From Bacillus pseudomycoides DSM 12442 (GTDB taxonomy: Bacteria > Bacillota > Bacilli > Bacillales > Bacillaceae_G), in the NCBI RefSeq assembly GCF_000161455.1, contig NZ_CM000745.1, positions 3,232,812-3,296,811 on the forward strand: 64,000 bases of DNA, given 5' to 3'. Under the pieces are notes generated by a model. The model worked only from the letters and a program-made list of their open reading frames with translations. It did no database searches and was not told the DNA's origin. Position numbers and translations under genes: made by a program. Below are positions 53,964-63,121 of the stretch, one piece after another (within the stretch, counting starts at the first letter, position 1; each line of letters opens with the position of its first letter).

Positions 53964-54058
53964 CTGTTCTCACCTCATTTTATTTGATAAGATCATTATG
54001 CACCAAAACAAACATACGTTCTGCAGAAAAGAGACGTTTTCTTTAAAAAGAAAAAACC

Positions 54059-54095
54059 GAGAAGACCCCCACCAAAATAGTGGGGGTCTTTCTCT
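54059..54095 (-). terminator. Terminator after ylbG
   Basis: Inverted repeat GACCCCCAC / GTGGGGGTC with a T-run on the minus strand, directly after the ylbG stop. Confidence 0.92.
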
Positions 54096-54362
54096 TTAAC
54101 TATAGTCGTATTCTTTCGCGCGATCCGGACGTGAATTTTCAAATTCCGTTTTAAGAAATGGGCGATATGACTGCTCAATTTTTTTCACAAAAGGAAGTTT
54201 ATTTAGCTTTTGTATCATATGCTCTATTTGTTCCATATCACAATATACAACTGCATATTTCAAACGCTTTGATATGTAATGAATATTACCATATTTCCTT
54301 AAAATCTTGGCATGTTTCAATGAATGTAAATAAACAATCATACTTTGTCGTTGCCCGAACAT
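54096..54362 (-). CDS. ylbG: YlbG, DUF2129 protein
   Basis: 88-residue cytoplasmic protein of the UPF0298/DUF2129 family (MFGQRQSMIVYLHSLKHAKI at the start). No function established; always next to ylbF in Bacilli. ATG at 54362 chosen after GGAGAAG; an ATG four codons earlier lies within that site. Confidence 0.9.
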   Translation of the reverse strand: MFGQRQSMIVYLHSLKHAKILRKYGNIHYISKRLKYAVVYCDMEQIEHMIQKLNKLPFVKKIEQSYRPFLKTEFENSRPDRAKEYDYS

Positions 54363-54484
54363 AATCTTCTCCATCTTCTCCTTTTATATACTCATATTCT
54401 TGTATCTTATAAACATCAATCAGAAATTTGTGAAATTATAGTACATTGTTAAACGAATTCTGTATACGTTTTCTTCCATATTCT

Positions 54485-54514
54485 AAAAAACGGGGCACAT
54501 CACCCCGTTTTTTT
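54485..54514 (-). terminator. Terminator after ylbF
   Basis: AACGGGG / CCCCGTT hairpin with A- and T-runs; the ylbF stop codon lies in its loop. Confidence 0.9.
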
Positions 54515-54952
54515 ACAACCACAACTTCCACCAGAGCCACAACCGCCTCCGCATCCACCTGCATCAAAAAACGGATTTCCAGTAGGAACTTTAATAGCAG
54601 ATGATACTTCGGAACCAATCGCTACACTGACTTCATCTAATAGTTTTTGCAAAGCATTTTCTGCTTTTTTAAAAGCAGCTATCTTTTCATGCAAATCTAC
54701 AGAACGTTTTAATTCTCGCATATTTTTCGAAACGAAAGTATAATCAGGATGATATTTTCCAAAGCGTTGCACTTCTTCATATCGCTCTTTCATTGCTGTA
54801 AATTGACTAATTAATGTTTGAGCTTCCAAATCTTCCTGTAACGCCTTATAACATTCCCGATAACCCTTTGCTATATCTGAACAGACAATCGCTTTTGCAA
54901 GCTGTTCTGCCTCGTCTAATATCATTACGCTTTCAAGCGTCGCTACAATCAT
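54500..54952 (-). CDS. ylbF: YlbF/RicF, Ric complex subunit
   Basis: 150-residue helical protein (YlbF/YmcA family). With YmcA and YaaT it forms the Ric complex, which carries iron-sulfur clusters, promotes RNase Y processing and affects competence, biofilm and sporulation in B. subtilis. The C-terminus here ends in a glycine-rich four-cysteine tail (CGGGCGSGGSCGC), a likely metal or cluster site. Start at the ATG at 54952 with GGAGGTG upstream. Confidence 0.93.
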   Translation of the reverse strand: MIVATLESVMILDEAEQLAKAIVCSDIAKGYRECYKALQEDLEAQTLISQFTAMKERYEEVQRFGKYHPDYTFVSKNMRELKRSVDLHEKIAAFKKAENALQKLLDEVSVAIGSEVSSAIKVPTGNPFFDAGGCGGGCGSGGSCGCKKTG

Positions 54953-55071
54953 GAGAGACACCTCCGAGTATCCATCATAACACATTTAAAACCGAACTAC
55001 TAATTTGAATATCCCATCTGAATATAAAGTAAAAAGTCCGATTACCGAAAACCATCATCCGTCATAATTTC

Positions 55072-55644
55072 TTATACGCAAATATGCTCCGCGATATTAT
55101 ATCGTAGCACGTCCCAGCTTCCATTTTCCTCTTTTACATAACTAATGCAAGCATTTTTCAATGGAGTTTTAAATGTAATTTCATCAGGGGAGATTGCATT
55201 TAAAATTGCTTTTATCGCATGTGAATGTGCAACGATAATAACGCGCTTACCTGCATGTACTTGTGCAACATCTTGCAATGCAGAAAAGCAACGATTTACA
55301 ATCTCTCCATCTGTCTCCATACCTTCTACATTTCCCTCTGCAATCAGCTCTCTAACTGTGGAAACGGGTTTCCCTGAAGCTTCGCCAAAATTCCGTTCAA
55401 CAAACCGCTCATCAAGAAGAATAGAATGTATTCCAACAGCGTTACTAATCATCCGAGCTGTTTCCTGCGCTCTAATTAAGGGACTGCTGATAATCACATC
55501 CCATGTGTCCAATTGCAACGCAGCTGCACTTTGACTTGCTTGCTTTTTCCCAACTTCATTAAGTGGAATGTCTTCACGCCCTTGAATAATCTCTTGAAAA
55601 TTCCAATCAGTTTGTCCATGTCGTACTAAACAAATTTCCGTCAT
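55072..55644 (-). CDS. Histidine-phosphatase (phosphoglycerate-mutase-like) family protein
   Basis: 190-residue enzyme: catalytic LVRHGQTDWN at the N-terminus and second His in VIIVAHSHAIKA near residue 150. The length and AHSH motif suggest a broad phosphatase rather than the glycolytic mutase. Substrate not deducible. Confidence 0.88.
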   Translation of the reverse strand: MTEICLVRHGQTDWNFQEIIQGREDIPLNEVGKKQASQSAAALQLDTWDVIISSPLIRAQETARMISNAVGIHSILLDERFVERNFGEASGKPVSTVRELIAEGNVEGMETDGEIVNRCFSALQDVAQVHAGKRVIIVAHSHAIKAILNAISPDEITFKTPLKNACISYVKEENGSWDVLRYNIAEHICV

Positions 55645-55721
55645 GCTATAACTCCTTTTTTCAATAATCCTTTTCTATTGTAACAAAAGTTTCGCATGAC
55701 GGACATAGTTTTCCCTTCCAA

Positions 55722-55967
55722 TTACGTTGCATTTTGCTGCTTCATATATTGAAACATGTCAATCATAATAGAAGCAACCGCCAATTGATTTTGAAATTTT
55801 GCAACTTTGTCCGGGATTGTCTTTTTATAATACTGTAAAGCAGCTAATTCAAATGCCTCCTTTTCCTCCGGATTACGTGATAATTTTCGATACCAATGGG
55901 GTTGTTCACGAATATAACGCCCTAAATCTTCATCAGCTTTTATAAATTCCATAAGCTCTGCCCTCAT
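55722..55967 (-). CDS. ylbE: YlbE-like protein
   Basis: 81-residue protein of the YlbE family (RAELMEFIKADEDLGRYIRE; QPHWYRKLSRNP). No known function; in the same order ylbD-ylbE-ylbF as in B. subtilis. Begins 11 bp after the ylbD-like stop. Confidence 0.9.
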   Translation of the reverse strand: MRAELMEFIKADEDLGRYIREQPHWYRKLSRNPEEKEAFELAALQYYKKTIPDKVAKFQNQLAVASIMIDMFQYMKQQNAT

Positions 55968-55978
55968 CCTCTTTCCTC

Positions 55979-56392
55979 CTAATCTTTTCGAAAGAAAAAT
56001 GGATTGTTTTCAGAAGTTCTTTGCTCAGGTTGTGTACGATTCCCTTGAAATTGCTGAATAACCTGTTGTACACTCCCAATGGCACTCGTTACATTAGCTA
56101 GATGTTGCTGCATTTGCTCTGCATCTAATTTTTTTAAAAAAGAAAGCATTTGTCCCATCAAATCGACGGCTTTTTCATCATTGTTTTCTTGAGCTGGAGA
56201 AGAAATCGTTTCTCCATCTGCTTTATACACCTTCCACATTTCATCTTGTTCTCCAAGTAAATACCATTCCTCATAAAATTGTTGCCATGTTTTTTGACCA
56301 TTTCGAACTTCATGAACCATTTTAGGGTGATGGTTTACAAACTCTTTAAACTGTTGAACAGAAGGATGTAACGGTCCTTTTGTTTTTGTCAT
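55979..56392 (-). CDS. ylbD: YlbD-like spore coat protein
   Basis: 137-residue hydrophilic protein with the YlbD family N-terminus (HPSVQQFKEFVNHHPKMVHE) and an Asn/Gln-rich C-terminus. YlbD has been assigned to the spore coat in B. subtilis. ATG at 56392 after GAGGTGAGG; GTG three codons upstream is the alternative. Confidence 0.88.
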   Translation of the reverse strand: MTKTKGPLHPSVQQFKEFVNHHPKMVHEVRNGQKTWQQFYEEWYLLGEQDEMWKVYKADGETISSPAQENNDEKAVDLMGQMLSFLKKLDAEQMQQHLANVTSAIGSVQQVIQQFQGNRTQPEQRTSENNPFFFRKD

Positions 56393-56430
56393 AATCCTCA
56401 CCTCTTCAGATGTATCTACTATATTGTAAG

Positions 56431-56478
56431 AAAAAAAAGGCGCATGGTTCGCCTATTTTTTAACGATTCATGCACCTT
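56431..56478 (-). terminator. Terminator after ylbC
   Basis: AAGGTGCATG / CATGCGCCTT stem with a long loop and a T8 run on the minus strand. Confidence 0.75.
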
Positions 56479-56481
56479 TTC

Positions 56482-57519
56482 CTATTTTCTAATGAAATTT
56501 TGAGTATAAAATTTATCGAAGACTCCAACACCTAGTCCAGTAAATTGTTCATTTAGCAAGTTTTTCCGATGTCCTTCACTATTCAACCAACCTTGTACTG
56601 CAGAGATCCCATCAGTATGCTGTGCTGCTATATTTTCACCTGCGAGTTGAAATGCGACTTGACCACGTTGTAATCGATCTCCTAAAGTCCCAAATTCCGG
56701 CGAATCATGCGAAAAATAATTATTCTCTTTCATATCCTTGCTATGCCCAAAAGCCACTTCAGCTGTTTGTTGATCCCATGTTAGTAACGGTAGTTGATGA
56801 CGACTACGAATAATATTCGTCAAATCTAGAATTTGTTGCATATTTCCATGTTCTATTTGTGTCATTTTCTCTGGAGTAATTGGCTGCTCCGCCCCTAACT
56901 CTCCAGAATAAACAAGCTGATACGGCCTTTGTCGAAGCAATGTCTCATCATCCATATACCGAATTCCGACAAGTTTATGTGTGAATCGGTCAAAGTATAA
57001 CTGCGCCCAACCATCTTCTTCTATCGAAACAAGTGGTTGTTCTGCAATTTCAGTATCAGATAATTCAAATTGATAGCTGTTTCTTCCTTTTTTCAAAGAA
57101 ATTTCATGTGAGAATGGATTTTTTTTATAGACATCTTCATATTTTTCATCCATACGAAATGGAACTACATCCACTTTATTACCAGCAACATAAGCTGTTA
57201 CAATTTTATGTTCTGCAACACCAAACTGCACATATTGTGATAAATCTTGATTATAAATCCACCATTCGTAACCATACGCAGAAGGTTCGATTCGAGCTGG
57301 CTCACCCCATTTTGCTAATAAACTTTCCGAATCCCCTCCTATTAATTGGGAGATTGTCTCTGGAAATCCTTCATTTATCTGTTTCTTTTTCTTAACAATC
57401 TTATGTTCCTGCTTAGAATGAGATGGCTGTAATATATATTGCGAAACGAGTAATTTCCCGTATAAATCAATAGCTAAAATAAAAACCGTAATCATTACGA
57501 TACGTAATAATTTCTTCAA
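56482..57519 (-). CDS. ylbC: YlbC, CAP/SCP-domain secreted or membrane-anchored protein
   Basis: 345-residue protein: N-terminal hydrophobic anchor (LLRIVMITVFILAIDLYG), a central CAP-associated domain (roughly residues 55-210) and a C-terminal CAP/SCP domain with HSKDMKENNYFSHDSP, FQLAGENIA and NSEGHRKNLLN. The His/Glu residues of CAP proteins are present. Function unknown in Bacillus. Start is TTG at 57519, 7 nt after AGGAGGT; the ATG eight codons earlier lies upstream of that site. Confidence 0.88.
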   Translation of the reverse strand: MKKLLRIVMITVFILAIDLYGKLLVSQYILQPSHSKQEHKIVKKKKQINEGFPETISQLIGGDSESLLAKWGEPARIEPSAYGYEWWIYNQDLSQYVQFGVAEHKIVTAYVAGNKVDVVPFRMDEKYEDVYKKNPFSHEISLKKGRNSYQFELSDTEIAEQPLVSIEEDGWAQLYFDRFTHKLVGIRYMDDETLLRQRPYQLVYSGELGAEQPITPEKMTQIEHGNMQQILDLTNIIRSRHQLPLLTWDQQTAEVAFGHSKDMKENNYFSHDSPEFGTLGDRLQRGQVAFQLAGENIAAQHTDGISAVQGWLNSEGHRKNLLNEQFTGLGVGVFDKFYTQNFIRK

Positions 57520-57724
57520 ACAATATACCTCCTGGTCAAACATAAAATTGAGATATACACAAATGCCTGTCTTCTCTTTTGTGTGTACCGCACTATTTTC
57601 ACTATATCATATTTAAATAAAAAAAGCCGTGATTCTCCCTTTTCTCTCAATATGAATTGCGATTTCTTATTATTCATACTATTATAAAATTAAAGGTTTT
57701 CAAATAAAGATAAGGAGGTATTCC

Positions 57725-58090
57725 ATGCAATTTACAAATTCAAAACTTATAGGAGCGACCATTGATTTTACACTGCTCACGGAAGTTATGCAAAATCAAC
57801 GTTTTGTACTTGCTGGACAGTGGGACTATGAGCGAGTTACATATGACTATAAATTTGAAATATTGAAGGATGTATATTATTTACGGATACAAGGCTTTGC
57901 GGTAGAAGGGGAAATCGGAGGACGCCATGCACAAGTTAAATTACTTCCACCATTGTTAGGAAAACATTACTATCCACATGGCGTTGAATATGGTGAAAAT
58001 GAAGTTTTCCCTACAAACGTAATCCAAAAAAGCGAACAACTCTTGCAAAATATTGAAAAAAAGCTAAAGGAATTTGCAGTTATAGAATAG
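57725..58090 (+). CDS. YugN-like family protein
   Basis: 121-residue protein similar to B. subtilis YugN; conserved segments include LAGQWDYERVTYDYKFE and LGKHYYPHGVEYGE. Small, soluble, no known function. Strong AAGGAGG site before the ATG. Faces ctaG across a shared terminator. Confidence 0.85.
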   Translation: MQFTNSKLIGATIDFTLLTEVMQNQRFVLAGQWDYERVTYDYKFEILKDVYYLRIQGFAVEGEIGGRHAQVKLLPPLLGKHYYPHGVEYGENEVFPTNVIQKSEQLLQNIEKKLKEFAVIE

Positions 58091-58091
58091 T

Positions 58092-58124
58092 AAAGAAGGT
58101 GTATCCATGTGATACACCTTCTTT
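58092..58124. terminator. Bidirectional terminator between the yugN-like gene and ctaG
   Basis: Perfect 14-bp inverted repeat AAAGAAGGTGTATC / GATACACCTTCTTT with a 5-nt loop between convergent genes. Confidence 0.93.
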
Positions 58125-59028
58125 ATTTTGGTTGCAAATAAGGAGGCACTTTCTGTAGTTGCTCCTCATCTTTTTTACGTTCTTTACGTGCCCATTTAAA
58201 AAACACATAGCCAATAATTGTACCATACACTATTTCCTGGACAATTTTCATAATGATACCGCCTGTTTGTTGATCTTGCACAATCGGCATCCAATGTAAA
58301 AATTCTGGTCCGGTTATATTTAAATCACTCAATGTTCCTGCAGGTACACAGAGCTCCATCGCTTTCATCCACGCACTCGGATCCGTATACGTAGCAAACA
58401 ACGATTCACTAGCAAATATGATTAGCGCACAAGCTGGTGTCAATAATACACCGTTCGCAAACATGTAACCAATTTTCTTTATTTCACTTAATGTTTGATA
58501 CTCCGGTAATGGATTTAGCATAGGCCACCACATCATCATTGCTGTAAAAAATAAAACAGCAAGAAAAATAGGATGAGCAACTTGATTTTGCTTTACAGCA
58601 TCAAAAACAACAGGCAAATGATAAATAGAAAATAATCCATTAAATACAAACAGAGCAATAAGCGGTTTTGTAAACATAATCAATATCACTTGGATAAAAC
58701 GGAAAGAGGTAATATATGTGTATAACCAAACTGGAATCCCTAATAACAATAATGGTGGTACAGCGATGTACATCACTGCCATTTCAAACATATGTGCACT
58801 AAATACAATATGTCCAAGTAAATCAATAGGCCCACCTTTTACAAGATACAACAGGATAATCCCAGTCGTAAAATAAAACATTTGCTTTTTATTTACCTTT
58901 TCTGCATTATCGAACCGATTTCTATACGGCCCGATAATAAGAAAGTAACAGATAAGGATAGACACCATAAAAAGTAAAAAGATCGGGCTCCATAAAGCTT
59001 GAAAACCAAATATCCATAAGTTGCCCAT
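58123..59028 (-). CDS. ctaG: CtaG, caa3 oxidase assembly factor
   Basis: 301-residue polytopic membrane protein of the caa3_CtaG family, required for active cytochrome caa3 in B. subtilis (copper delivery is suspected). Conserved segments HIVFSAHMFEMAVMYI and WWPMLNPLPEY. Separated from ctaF by a terminator, so expressed by read-through or from its own promoter. Confidence 0.94.
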   Translation of the reverse strand: MGNLWIFGFQALWSPIFLLFMVSILICYFLIIGPYRNRFDNAEKVNKKQMFYFTTGIILLYLVKGGPIDLLGHIVFSAHMFEMAVMYIAVPPLLLLGIPVWLYTYITSFRFIQVILIMFTKPLIALFVFNGLFSIYHLPVVFDAVKQNQVAHPIFLAVLFFTAMMMWWPMLNPLPEYQTLSEIKKIGYMFANGVLLTPACALIIFASESLFATYTDPSAWMKAMELCVPAGTLSDLNITGPEFLHWMPIVQDQQTGGIIMKIVQEIVYGTIIGYVFFKWARKERKKDEEQLQKVPPYLQPK

Positions 59029-59069
59029 TTTACACCCACCCTTTCAATATGAACTCCTTACCCTCATAG

Positions 59070-59101
59070 GAAAAAGGGAGCGAAGATAACTTCAAGCTCC
59101 C
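59070..59101 (-). terminator. Terminator after ctaF
   Basis: GGGAGCTTGAAG / CTTCGCTCCC stem and T5 on the minus strand, between ctaF and ctaG. Confidence 0.85.
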
Positions 59102-59114
59102 TATCCTTTACTTT

Positions 59115-59453
59115 TTAAACCCAAACAATTGTCATAAAAGCTAAAATGGTTAACAACCCTATCAATAATCCAGAATATAAGAAAAAGGTTGCTGCTTCAT
59201 GTCCCTTATGACTCATATGCATGAAATAATACAATTGAAATATTACTTGAACAACAGCTAATAGTAAAATAAATGGTACAGAGAAAAGAGGACTAAATGT
59301 TTTCGGATAAGCGACTGCCACAAAAGCTACAATCGTTAAGAAAATCATTAGACCAAATGTAATCACTTGATGTCTCATTTCCTCAGCACTTTTTTTTCTA
59401 CGATAAACAAGATCTACTTTTGAGTTACTTGTATTTGTTTGCTTTATCGCCAT
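59115..59453 (-). CDS. ctaF: Cytochrome c oxidase subunit IV (CtaF)
   Basis: 112-residue small subunit with three hydrophobic segments (about residues 30-110), stabilising the caa3 oxidase. Lies 3 bp after ctaE. Confidence 0.94.
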   Translation of the reverse strand: MAIKQTNTSNSKVDLVYRRKKSAEEMRHQVITFGLMIFLTIVAFVAVAYPKTFSPLFSVPFILLLAVVQVIFQLYYFMHMSHKGHEAATFFLYSGLLIGLLTILAFMTIVWV

Positions 59454-59456
59454 TGT

Positions 59457-60080
59457 TTATCCCACCATTCCCATCAAGTATACTACAGTGAAAATAAACA
59501 CCCAAACTACATCAATAAAGTGCCAGTAAATAGATGCAACGTAAAACTTTGGAGCATTATATAAATTCAGCCCGCGCTTCGCATTCCGAAAAACTAATGT
59601 TAAGATCCATAATAATCCGAACAATACGTGTAATCCATGAGTTCCAACAAGCGCATAAAACGCTGAACCAAATGCACTACTTCTCATCGTATGTTTGAAT
59701 TCGTGTGTATAATGATAAAATTCATAAATCTCAAACCCTAAAAACCCTAATCCTAATAGTACTGTAACAAGTAACCAAAGCTGCATTTGCTTAAAGTTAA
59801 AGTTCTTCATATGATACATCGCATACACGCTTGTTAAACTACTTGTTAACAAAAGCATCGTCATAATAAAGACAAGTGGCATTTGAAACATTTCTTGAGA
59901 AGTGGGGCCACCGTTTGTAGAATTTTTCAACGCTAAATATGTGCCAAATAAGGAAGCGAACAATACAGTTTCGCCTCCAAGAAATAGCCAAAATCCAACA
60001 AACTTATTTTTCCCCTCAAGGGTTGCTTTTTCAGGCTCTGCTGGAAACGTTTCATTTGTTAATTTTTCCTCTACATGCAT
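59457..60080 (-). CDS. ctaE: Cytochrome c oxidase subunit III (CtaE)
   Basis: 207-residue polytopic subunit without cofactors. Family motifs FWLFLGGETVLFASLFGTYL and GTHGLHVLFGLLW; ends in the WHFIDVVWVFIF signature. Start codon overlaps the ctaD stop by one base (TAATG). Confidence 0.96.
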   Translation of the reverse strand: MHVEEKLTNETFPAEPEKATLEGKNKFVGFWLFLGGETVLFASLFGTYLALKNSTNGGPTSQEMFQMPLVFIMTMLLLTSSLTSVYAMYHMKNFNFKQMQLWLLVTVLLGLGFLGFEIYEFYHYTHEFKHTMRSSAFGSAFYALVGTHGLHVLFGLLWILTLVFRNAKRGLNLYNAPKFYVASIYWHFIDVVWVFIFTVVYLMGMVG

Positions 60081-61942
60081 TACGCTGTGCCCCCCTTATC
60101 ATCTAAATCTTCTTTATGAATATGATAACCATGATCATCAATTACTGAACGTAAGAACATTGCACCAAATGTAATGATAAGTCCAATAATTGCAACCAAT
60201 AACCAAAACTTATCTTTCCCACCTTGCATGTACATCGCACCAAATGCTGCTATAAATAATCCAAGAGATATAACAAATGGTGAAAATGAAGGGTTTGGCA
60301 TATGAATATCACTAACAGGCTCTGCTGGTGTTATTTCTTTATTCCCTTCACGTTTTTCAATCCAGAACGGATCTAATCCGCGAACGAATGGTAATTGTTT
60401 AAAATTGTATTCTGGTGTAGGTGCAGGCATTGTCCATTCTAATGTACGAGCATCCCACGGATCGCGGCCAGCTTTCTCTTTAGACAACGATGTTTTCACA
60501 ACATTAAATAGTAGAACGATCGTTCCTAGCCCCATAAATACAGCACCAATCGAACTAATTAAGTTCCCCGTTTCTAATCCTTGGCCTGGTAAATACGTAA
60601 AGTAGCGACGTGGCATACCAATTAAACCAAGGAAATGCTGGATAAAGAATGTTAAATGGAAGCCGATAAAGAACAACCAAAATGTTATTTTCCCCAAGGT
60701 TTCATTTAATACTTTGTTAAACATAAGTGGCCAATAATAATGTGCACCTGCTAATAGTCCAAATACAACTCCACCAACGATTACGTAGTGAAAATGCGCT
60801 ACAACGAAATAGTTATCATGGAATTGATAGTCAGCTGGAGCCGAGGCAAGCATGACCCCTGTTACACCACCCATTACAAATGATGGAATAAAAGCAACAG
60901 CCCACATCATTGGCGTTGTAAACCTGATACTTCCACCCCACATTGTAAAGAGCCAGTTAAATATTTTAATACCAGTCGGAACTGCAATTGCCATTGTTGC
61001 AACTGAGAAAATAGCGTTCGCAACAGGTCCAAGACCAACTGTAAACATATGATGCGCCCATACCATAAATCCTAAAAATCCAATTAACACCGTTGCAAAT
61101 ACCATAGATGAGTAACCAAATAGTCGTTTTTTAGAGAATGTAGCGAAAATTTCTGAGAATATTCCGAAAGCTGGAAGGATAAGAATATACACTTCTGGGT
61201 GACCGAAGATCCAGAATAAATGTTCCCATATAATCGTGTTCCCCCCTAAAGCTGGGTTAAAGAAACTTGTGCCAAATAAGCGATCTAACATAAGTAGTGC
61301 CAATCCCACTGTTAATGGTGGGAAAGCAAATAAAATAAGTGAAGAAGTTACAAATGTTGTCCATGTAAACATTGGCATACGCATATATGTCATTCCAGGT
61401 GCACGCATATTAATAATTGTGACAAGGAAGTTAATACCACCAATCAGTGTACCTATACCTGATATTTGTAACCCTAGTACATAAAAATCAACACCATGTC
61501 CTTTAGAAGCAAGAGATAACGATGCATAAGATGTCCACCCTGCATCAGGTGCCCCTCCTAAAAACCAACTTAAGTTTAAAAATACTCCACCGAAGAAAAA
61601 TAACCAAAATCCAAGTGAATTTAAAAATGGAAACGCCACATCCCGTGCCCCAATTTGAAGTGGTACAGCGGCGTTCATAAATGCAAACACGAGCGGCATA
61701 GCTGCGAGGAAAATCATTGTTGTACCGTGCATCGTTAATACTTGGTTATAAGCATCCCCAACAAGAAAAGCATTGTTTGGAATCGCTAATTGAAGACGGA
61801 TAAATAATGCCTCTATTCCGCCAATGATAAAAAACAATCCACCTGCAATTAAATAGAGAATGGCAATTTTTTTATGGTCTACTGTCGTCAAATAATCCCA
61901 TATAACAGCACCCATCCCCTGTTTTTTTGCTACAGAACTCAC
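60080..61942 (-). CDS. ctaD: Cytochrome caa3 oxidase subunit I (CtaD)
   Basis: Catalytic haem-copper subunit that reduces oxygen and pumps protons. Twelve or more hydrophobic segments; haem/CuB ligands in LTMHGTTMIF, FGHPEVYILILP (with the Tyr cross-linked to His) and WAHHMFTVGLG, and the last His pair in VAHFHYVI. 620 residues. Starts with GTG at 61942 after GGGGAGG. Confidence 0.97.
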   Translation of the reverse strand: MSSVAKKQGMGAVIWDYLTTVDHKKIAILYLIAGGLFFIIGGIEALFIRLQLAIPNNAFLVGDAYNQVLTMHGTTMIFLAAMPLVFAFMNAAVPLQIGARDVAFPFLNSLGFWLFFFGGVFLNLSWFLGGAPDAGWTSYASLSLASKGHGVDFYVLGLQISGIGTLIGGINFLVTIINMRAPGMTYMRMPMFTWTTFVTSSLILFAFPPLTVGLALLMLDRLFGTSFFNPALGGNTIIWEHLFWIFGHPEVYILILPAFGIFSEIFATFSKKRLFGYSSMVFATVLIGFLGFMVWAHHMFTVGLGPVANAIFSVATMAIAVPTGIKIFNWLFTMWGGSIRFTTPMMWAVAFIPSFVMGGVTGVMLASAPADYQFHDNYFVVAHFHYVIVGGVVFGLLAGAHYYWPLMFNKVLNETLGKITFWLFFIGFHLTFFIQHFLGLIGMPRRYFTYLPGQGLETGNLISSIGAVFMGLGTIVLLFNVVKTSLSKEKAGRDPWDARTLEWTMPAPTPEYNFKQLPFVRGLDPFWIEKREGNKEITPAEPVSDIHMPNPSFSPFVISLGLFIAAFGAMYMQGGKDKFWLLVAIIGLIITFGAMFLRSVIDDHGYHIHKEDLDDKGGTA

Positions 61943-61975
61943 GTTTTCAACCTCCCCTTCGCAAATAATCCCTCT

Positions 61976-63025
61976 TTACTTCTCAACTTTTAACGTTTTC
62001 AAATATGCATTTAATGCATCTACTTGACCGTCCGTTAAGTTGCCATATTTACCAGTCATTTTATTTCCTGGCTTCATATTTTCAGGATCCTTTAACCATT
62101 TTTTTACGTTTTCTTCATTATTTTCAGCAATGCCGGCAACCATATCGCGATCAGCAAAGTTTGCTAGGTTTGGTGCGATACGTGCAGAAGGTGGTCTACT
62201 ATCATTTGATCCAGTTGCATGACAACCAATACAGCTTTTGTTGAATATTTCTTGACCTTCTTGTTCTTTTGGAGAAGAAACTTCCTTCTTACCATCAAGT
62301 TTCTTCATATCAGCAATCCAATCTTTGTACTCGCTTTCATCAAGAGCCTTTACTTTAAATTGCATTAAAGAATGTGATGGGCCACAAAATTCTGTACAAA
62401 AACCATTATAAGTTCCTGATTTATCTGCCTTTAACCACATTTTATTGACATTATCCGTATTCGTATCCATTTTCCCAGCTAAAGATGGGACCCAAAACGA
62501 ATGTTTAATGTCAGCACCTTTCAAATTCAAATATACTTTTTTACCTGTGGGGATAACTAGGTCTTGCGAAGTTACTATCTTTTCTGATTTATAAGAAAAT
62601 TCCCACCAATAAAGATTCGCTGTTACATCAACAACGATTGTGTCTTTATCAATATTCTTTTTCTCCATCGCACTTACATCAGCAAGTTTGAATGTATATG
62701 TAACAGTTGGAACAGCCAATATCAGCAAAAGAATAATCGGAATGACTGTCCATATAATTTCTAGTTTGTGATTTCCTTCAACTTGCTTTGGGATATAATC
62801 TTCTTGACCCTTCTTTTGTCGGAAACGCACAATTACATACAAGAAAATAATAGTAACTACAAGTACGACACCTACCATAATTGCACTTGCTAACAAGAGT
62901 AAATCATATTGCATTTTTGCTACTTCACCTTGCGGAATTAAAGTAGATTGAAAGGCTTTACCGCATCCCCCTAACAGTAAAGCCAGCAGTGAAACGAATG
63001 AAAGCAGTCGCCACTGTTTCTTCAT
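61976..63025 (-). CDS. ctaC: Cytochrome caa3 oxidase subunit II with fused cytochrome c (CtaC)
   Basis: 349-residue lipoprotein: lipobox LLALLLGGC, two membrane segments, CuA domain with GFCTEFCGPSHSLM, then a C-terminal cytochrome c domain with CIGCH near residue 270 and a Met ligand in GNKMTGKYG. The fused cytochrome c defines the caa3 type. Start at the ATG at 63025. Confidence 0.97.
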   Translation of the reverse strand: MKKQWRLLSFVSLLALLLGGCGKAFQSTLIPQGEVAKMQYDLLLLASAIMVGVVLVVTIIFLYVIVRFRQKKGQEDYIPKQVEGNHKLEIIWTVIPIILLLILAVPTVTYTFKLADVSAMEKKNIDKDTIVVDVTANLYWWEFSYKSEKIVTSQDLVIPTGKKVYLNLKGADIKHSFWVPSLAGKMDTNTDNVNKMWLKADKSGTYNGFCTEFCGPSHSLMQFKVKALDESEYKDWIADMKKLDGKKEVSSPKEQEGQEIFNKSCIGCHATGSNDSRPPSARIAPNLANFADRDMVAGIAENNEENVKKWLKDPENMKPGNKMTGKYGNLTDGQVDALNAYLKTLKVEK

Positions 63026-63121
63026 ACAAACAACCCCCACTTTCTTTGTGAATTAGATTGTACTTTATTTATAGTAAGTAAAGTAAATCTCAACGTAAAG
63101 AAATCCCCTCATGTCGTTGTC

